This document shows, one piece after another, positions 58,716-64,000 of a DNA stretch of 64,000 bases. This DNA comes from Salisediminibacterium beveridgei (GTDB lineage: Bacteria; Bacillota; Bacilli; Bacillales; Salisediminibacteriaceae): positions 2,480,001 to 2,544,000 of the forward strand of contig NZ_CP012502.1 in the NCBI RefSeq assembly GCF_001721685.1, given 5' to 3'. Position 1 is the stretch's first letter, and the number at the start of each line of letters is the position of its first letter. The position numbers and the translations under genes are program-made. The notes under the pieces were generated by a model. That model searched no databases, was not told where the DNA came from, and worked only from the letters and a program-made list of their open reading frames with translations.

Positions 58716-60551
58716 TCAAACAATCTGTTTTTCTTGCTGCGCTTGCACAAGATCTGCATAAAAGCCACCCCTGTTTATCAATTCAGCATGTGTGCCCGAT
58801 TCAAGCAGTTCTCCCTCATGTAAGACGAGAATCTGGTCTGCCTGACGTATGGTGTTCAGCCGGTGTGCGATCACGAAACTGGTCCGTCCATTCATCAATC
58901 GTTTCAGTGCTTCCTGAATGTTGATTTCTGTGACCGTATCAATACTGCTGGTCGCCTCATCAAGAATGAGAATCGCAGGGTCTCGAAGTAACGCTCTGGC
59001 AATGGAGAGTAACTGCTTTTGGCCCTGGCTGATACCGCCGCCTTCCCCGTCAATCAACGTATCATACCCATCCGGGAACTTCATGATGAAACTGTGGGCA
59101 TTCGCTTCTTTCGCTGCTGCAACCACGTCTTCATCCGAGGCCGTCAACTGACCGTAACGGATATTCTCACGTATCGTCCCTTGAAACAGATAGGAATCCT
59201 GCAGGACAAAAGCCATTTCATTTCTGAGGGATTCGCGCTTTATCGCTGTCATATCCCTGCCGTCAATCTCGACAATCCCTTCAACCGGATCATAAAACCG
59301 TGAAAGCAGGCTGATTAAAGTGGTTTTTCCAGCACCGGTCGGTCCGACAATCGCCGTTGTTTCACCTGATTTTGCCGTAAAGGAAATATTGCTTAATGTG
59401 TCCTGGTCCCCTTCGTATTCAAATGACACGTCCTTGAATATGACTTCACCAGTAATCGATCCTGCGTCTTCCTTACCGGACTCTGTGCTGATTTCATCTT
59501 CCTCATCCATGATGCGAAACACTCTCTCAGCCCCGGCAATGGCGGACAAAAGTGTATTAAACTGGTTGGCGAGATCGTTTAACGGCCGGGTGAACTGTCT
59601 GGTATATTCGGCAAAAATCACAATCACACCGATCGTGATCATCCCGTTGTAAGCAAATATGCCTCCGATTCCTGCAATGATGGCGAAGCTGAAATTGTTC
59701 AGCATATTCATCAGTTTCGGGATGAATCCGGAAATGGTCTGTGCCCAGAAACCGGCCAGTCTCAGTTCCTGATTTCTCGTGGTAAAGCCTTCAATCACCC
59801 GCTCTTCCTGCGAAAAACTTTTGATGATCTTCTGCCCGGACATGCTCTCTTGCACATAGCCGTTCAATTCCCCGAGATGTCGCTGCTGCAGTTTGAATAA
59901 TTGACCGGTCCGGCTCGTAATCCATTTCATTCCGATGTACATCATCGGGACAATGACCAGCGAAATGAGCGTTAATAACGGACTCAGATAAATCATAACG
60001 GTCAATGTACCCACCAACGTCAGCACACTGGCGAAGATCTGGATGACGGAGCTGTTCAAGGTGTTACTGATATTATCCATATCGTTTGTCACCCGGCTCA
60101 TCAGTTCCCCGTGCCGGCGTTGATCAAAAAAAGTGATCGGCAGCTTATGCAGATGATGAAAGAGACCTGTTCGTAACCGGTATACCGTATCCTGCGCGAC
60201 GCGCACCATCACAAAATGCTGGAGAAATACGGAGAGTGAATGCAGCAGATAGATGACAGCAAGGAGGATCAGTACAGCGAACAGTCCAGACGTATCTCCG
60301 TCATAAACGACCTGATCGATGCTCATGCCAACGACGAACGGTCCTGCAAGAGCCAGTATCGAACTTATCAATACCATGAGAACGACAAAATACAATCCTT
60401 TTTTACGTTTGGCCAGGTAGCGCCAGATGCGGATCAATGTCCCTTTCCAGTCGTCCGCCCGTTTATTCTGTGTGGATGAATCCTGAAGATCTTCATTTTT
60501 CTGATTGAGATTCAGTTTAGGCTGTTTGAAAGGGGTAGTCCATGATCCCAT
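58716..60551 (-). CDS. ABC multidrug exporter half-transporter, catalytic NBD (YfiC-like)
   Basis: 611-residue half-transporter: a membrane domain of six helices (about 45-340) and an ATPase domain with Walker A GPTGAGKTT, signature ISQGQKQLLS, Walker B LILDEATSS (catalytic Glu present) and H-loop IAHRLNTI. It pairs with the next-upstream gene, which has a degenerate ATPase site, giving an asymmetric heterodimer of the BmrCD/TM287-288 kind. The ATG shares one base with the upstream stop (TGATG). An N-terminal soluble extension of about 45 residues is basic. Substrates unknown. Confidence 0.92.
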   Translation of the reverse strand: MGSWTTPFKQPKLNLNQKNEDLQDSSTQNKRADDWKGTLIRIWRYLAKRKKGLYFVVLMVLISSILALAGPFVVGMSIDQVVYDGDTSGLFAVLILLAVIYLLHSLSVFLQHFVMVRVAQDTVYRLRTGLFHHLHKLPITFFDQRRHGELMSRVTNDMDNISNTLNSSVIQIFASVLTLVGTLTVMIYLSPLLTLISLVIVPMMYIGMKWITSRTGQLFKLQQRHLGELNGYVQESMSGQKIIKSFSQEERVIEGFTTRNQELRLAGFWAQTISGFIPKLMNMLNNFSFAIIAGIGGIFAYNGMITIGVIVIFAEYTRQFTRPLNDLANQFNTLLSAIAGAERVFRIMDEEDEISTESGKEDAGSITGEVIFKDVSFEYEGDQDTLSNISFTAKSGETTAIVGPTGAGKTTLISLLSRFYDPVEGIVEIDGRDMTAIKRESLRNEMAFVLQDSYLFQGTIRENIRYGQLTASDEDVVAAAKEANAHSFIMKFPDGYDTLIDGEGGGISQGQKQLLSIARALLRDPAILILDEATSSIDTVTEINIQEALKRLMNGRTSFVIAHRLNTIRQADQILVLHEGELLESGTHAELINRGGFYADLVQAQQEKQIV

Positions 60552-62272
60552 CAAAGTTGCACCTCCTGCTCTTGCTGTGATTGATAAATTGCCTGGTACA
60601 ACGTTGAAGTACGAAGGAGCTCGTCATGAGTTCCCTGCGCCTCAATTCGCCCATCTTCCATCAGAAATATCCCGTCTGCTTCAGCTGTTGAACTGACTTT
60701 CTGGGTAATCATCAAAGTCGTACACGCGTATCGTTCCAGTGCTTTTAACAGCTGCGATTCCGTCTTGGCATCGAGTGCGCTGGTACAATCATCCAGCAAA
60801 AGAATCCGGGGGTTCCTCAGAAGAGCACGGGCAATGGACAAGCGCTGTTTTTGTCCACCGGAGAGGTTCACCCCTCTTTGACCAATACGGGTGTTCAGTC
60901 CATCCGGCAGTTCTTGAATGTGATCATAGATCTGCGCATCCTTTAACACCTGGATCATCTCCTGTTCGCTCGCGTCCGCTTTCCCCCATCTGAGGTTCTC
61001 AGCGATCGAGCCGGTAAACAGCATGACTTCCTGCGGGACATAACCGATCAACTGTCTGAGGGATTTTAATGACAAGCTGCTGACATCTTTGCCATCAATC
61101 TTTACCGTACCTTCGTCTGTGTCATAGAGTCTTGGAATCAGCTGAAACAACGACGTTTTCCCCGAACCGGTGGCACCCATCACAGCAATGCGTTCCTTCG
61201 CATGAATCGTAACAGTCATTTCTTTCAGTACAGGCGCCTCTGTCCCCGGATAGTGAAAACTCACATCTTTAAATGTAATCTCTCCTCTCCCATCAGGTAC
61301 AGATGCCGGCTTACCGGGTTCGGTAATGTCAGGTTCTGCATCGAGTACGTCTCCTGTTCGTTCCGCCGATGCTTTCGCTCTTGAAAAGATCATGATGATC
61401 ATGGAGAAAATCGATAAAGCACCGGTCATTCTGGTCACGTAGTTAATAATCGCAACCACCTCCCCAACAGACGCCCCTCCGGTATTGACACCTGCTGTGC
61501 CAAACCAGAGCACCAGCATAATCGTAGCATTCATCACGAGCAGGATGACCGGCATGGTCGTCTCAATGAGGCGCATCGTTTTAACCGTCCGGTCTTTCAG
61601 ACCATCTGCAGCCGTGTCGAAGCGCTCCCCTTCAAAACCTCTGCGGGTATAGGATTTCACAAGGCGGATCGCCGTCAGGTTCTCCTGCACCACATTATTG
61701 ACGAGATCGACTTTTGACTGAACTTGTTTAAACAGCGCACTCGCCTTTCGCAAAAGAAACAAAAGAAATCCGACGAGAAGCGGAATTGTCAAAACGAGAA
61801 TCAACGCCAGCTGCCAATTGACAATCAACGCCATGATTACCGAACCTATGACAAGAAGCGGTGCCCTGAGCATGATTCTCAGACTCATGAAGATCGTATT
61901 TTGCAGTTGATTGACATCATTGGTGATGCGCGTCATTAGCGAAGACGTAGGAAATTGACTGAAATTCGAAAAAGCAAAGGACTGCACTTTATGAAACAGT
62001 GAAGTCCTTAAATCATAACCTGTATGCTGAGAGGCGTATGCTGCATAAAAGGAGTTGATGATCCCTGAAGCAAAGCTGACGAGGGAAAGTCCAACCATGA
62101 TACTGCCCCAGAAAACGACTGTGGAGAGATCCTGTTCAATAATCCCGTTGTCAATGATCCTTGCCATCAGAAGAGGCTGGATCAATTCCACACCCAGTTC
62201 AACCAGTGTCAGGAATAAGGCAACGGCAACGGCGAACCGGTAGGTTTTTAAATGTCTGAATACGTGTAACAT
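60551..62272 (-). CDS. ABC multidrug exporter half-transporter, degenerate NBD (YfiB-like)
   Basis: 573-residue half-transporter with six helices and an ATPase domain. Walker A is GATGSGKTS and the signature LSGGQKQRLS is intact, but the catalytic glutamate is Asp (LLLDDCTSALD) and the H-loop histidine is Gln (ITQKVSST). These changes mark it as the non-catalytic half of a heterodimer with the product of the following gene, to which it is translationally coupled. Resembles B. subtilis YfiB in length and gene order. Confidence 0.92.
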   Translation of the reverse strand: MLHVFRHLKTYRFAVAVALFLTLVELGVELIQPLLMARIIDNGIIEQDLSTVVFWGSIMVGLSLVSFASGIINSFYAAYASQHTGYDLRTSLFHKVQSFAFSNFSQFPTSSLMTRITNDVNQLQNTIFMSLRIMLRAPLLVIGSVIMALIVNWQLALILVLTIPLLVGFLLFLLRKASALFKQVQSKVDLVNNVVQENLTAIRLVKSYTRRGFEGERFDTAADGLKDRTVKTMRLIETTMPVILLVMNATIMLVLWFGTAGVNTGGASVGEVVAIINYVTRMTGALSIFSMIIMIFSRAKASAERTGDVLDAEPDITEPGKPASVPDGRGEITFKDVSFHYPGTEAPVLKEMTVTIHAKERIAVMGATGSGKTSLFQLIPRLYDTDEGTVKIDGKDVSSLSLKSLRQLIGYVPQEVMLFTGSIAENLRWGKADASEQEMIQVLKDAQIYDHIQELPDGLNTRIGQRGVNLSGGQKQRLSIARALLRNPRILLLDDCTSALDAKTESQLLKALERYACTTLMITQKVSSTAEADGIFLMEDGRIEAQGTHDELLRTSTLYQAIYQSQQEQEVQL

Positions 62273-62298
62273 CCTTTATCACAGCTTTCCACGGGGGC

Positions 62299-63450
62299 TC
62301 AGCGCTGTGGCCAGGCCCTCCCGATATCAATGGTTTTCATCACCCGGTAGACCTCGTCTTCCAGTCTCGCAGGGCCTTCTTTCATCATTTGATTCACGTC
62401 GGTCCAATCGCTGATCAATGCACAAGAAACCACATGATCCCAATCCCTGATTTTCTCATCAAATGTACGGGTGCGCATGCCGCCAAATAAAATCACCGGC
62501 TTGCCTGCATCTGCCGCAATTGTCGCAACACCGATCGGACCTTTGCCGAAAAGGGTCTGCTCATCCAGTTTCCCTTCTCCGCTCATAATCAGATCAGCTT
62601 CATGGATCGCCTCCATAATGCCAACGGATTCTGCAACCATTTCAAAGCCGCGTCGTAATTCTGCATCAAGGTAGCTCAAAAGGGCAAAGCCAAGTCCTCC
62701 AGCAGCACCGCTGCCCGGGCTTTCTCTATGGTCGACTCCGGTGACCTCTTTAGTCAATTCCGCAAAATGGGCCATTCCGTTTTCATAGACAGGAAGGTCT
62801 TCGTCACTCATCCCTTTTTGTGGACCGAATATATAAACGGCCCCTTCTTTCCCGAGAAGACGGTTTGTGACATCTGTTGCTACCTTAATCCTCAAATCCT
62901 CTGGAAGATCGATCATCTCTGATGTGTCAATGGTATGAATCTGATCGAGCTGTCCGCCTATACGGTGAAGTCGTTGTCCGGAAGCATCCTGAAAACGGAC
63001 ACCCAGACCTTGCAGAAATCCGACACCCCCATCGACTGACGCACTCCCGCCTATGCCGATAATGATTTCTTTAGCCCCGTGAGCTACAGCGTGACTGAAG
63101 ATCAGTCCGGTACCTTCCGTCGATGTGAAAAGCGGATTTCGTTCGTGAGGCGCCAGTAACGTTAACCCCGAAGCCACAGCCGTTTCAATGACTGCAATCT
63201 TTTTTTGATCATCGTAAGCAAAATAGCCGGTCATTTCTCGTCCCAACGGATCCAGGGACGGTACCTCCACCAGTTTCATGGTTGTACCGTACGTTAAGGC
63301 ATCTATCGTTCCTTCGCCGCCGTCTGCGAGGGGAAACGAGCTCACTTCTATGTTTGAATCATAGCGGTGAATGCCTTTTTTCATGGCTTCAGCCGCCTGA
63401 ATACTGGTCATTGATCCTTTGAATGAATCAGGCGCAAGCATGATTTTCAT
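62299..63450 (-). CDS. glxK: Glycerate kinase (GarK/GlxK type)
   Basis: Phosphorylates D-glycerate to 2-phosphoglycerate (or 3-phospho- in some members). It has 383 residues. The N-terminus APDSFKGSMTSIQAAEAMKKG and the following FPLADGGEGT are the family hallmarks; GIGGSASVDGGVGFLQGLG and GSGAAGGLGFALL are further conserved blocks. The start has GGAGGTG upstream. It lies 26 bases upstream of the ABC exporter pair in the same direction and may share their transcript, though no functional link is evident. Confidence 0.93.
   Translation of the reverse strand: MKIMLAPDSFKGSMTSIQAAEAMKKGIHRYDSNIEVSSFPLADGGEGTIDALTYGTTMKLVEVPSLDPLGREMTGYFAYDDQKKIAVIETAVASGLTLLAPHERNPLFTSTEGTGLIFSHAVAHGAKEIIIGIGGSASVDGGVGFLQGLGVRFQDASGQRLHRIGGQLDQIHTIDTSEMIDLPEDLRIKVATDVTNRLLGKEGAVYIFGPQKGMSDEDLPVYENGMAHFAELTKEVTGVDHRESPGSGAAGGLGFALLSYLDAELRRGFEMVAESVGIMEAIHEADLIMSGEGKLDEQTLFGKGPIGVATIAADAGKPVILFGGMRTRTFDEKIRDWDHVVSCALISDWTDVNQMMKEGPARLEDEVYRVMKTIDIGRAWPQR

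Positions 63451-64000
<550 letters not shown>

Overview
The window looks like a chromosomal segment of a low-to-moderate G+C Bacillota, most likely a Bacillaceae and perhaps a haloalkaliphile: many proteins are rich in Asp/Glu, starts have strong GGAGG-type ribosome sites, and many genes have recognisable Bacillus counterparts (YfkAB, YfkF-like MFS, YfmR, YtvI, CsaA, VLRF1, SE1561, FbpB-like). The species cannot be fixed from the sequence. I saw no rRNA, tRNA, IS element, prophage or CRISPR array.

Positions 1-17134 hold one long minus-strand block for hydrogen and carbon monoxide metabolism. Transcription starts at hyaA near 17160 and runs through hyaA-hyaB-hyaC-hyaD (membrane-bound group 1 [NiFe]-hydrogenase, cytochrome b and maturation protease), an unrecognised zinc-ribbon protein, hypA-B-F-C-D-E, and a CooA-like CO-sensor gene. 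After a hairpin repeat comes a second unit: cooS (Ni-CO dehydrogenase), cooC (its Ni-insertion ATPase) and nikA-nikB-nikC (nickel/oligopeptide ABC importer, cut by the window edge). A sequence upstream of cooS, TGTCT-N6-CGACA, closely fits the published CooA operator and sits about 41 bases before a plausible start site. The hyaA promoter carries a different CRP/Fnr-type box (TGTGA-N6-TCACC), and dcuA far downstream has a perfect one (TGTGA-N6-TCACA). The picture is an anaerobic H2/CO oxidation locus with its own nickel supply and CO sensor, feeding the quinone pool through HyaC. No CooF ferredoxin and no energy-converting hydrogenase is visible.

Positions 17135-37165 are ordinary Bacillaceae housekeeping genes: rRNA methyltransferase, phosphatase, DoxX, lipoprotein, radical SAM YfkAB, MATE and MFS exporters, VLRF1 release factor, metallo-hydrolase, SCP2, PlsC, a multi-FeS ferredoxin protein, acylphosphatase, photolyase with an Eis-like acetyltransferase, aldehyde dehydrogenase, a small exporter and a methyltransferase.

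Positions 37190-50087 include a sulfur-handling group (carbonic anhydrase, TusA, TusA-rhodanese fusion, thioredoxin-like protein). Palindromes upstream of the fusion gene fit the CstR persulfide-sensor operator, and a CstR-type regulator is encoded at 49827-50087. Also here are YtvI, a DUF2325 protein, an unlisted 55-residue gene, a TspO-like protein, YfmR, a large unknown membrane protein, RecQ and CsaA.

Positions 50127-64000 hold a Dcu fumarate/succinate carrier, a bacterial nitric oxide synthase divergent from a membrane chemoreceptor, a GGDEF-EAL protein, adenine deaminase, a heterodimeric ABC exporter, glycerate kinase and the start of a GH13 alpha-glucosidase.

A roughly 100-base imperfect repeat with two alternative hairpins occurs in at least three intergenic sites (6258, 17355, 25678), with a partial copy at 34452 and a doubtful one at 49703.
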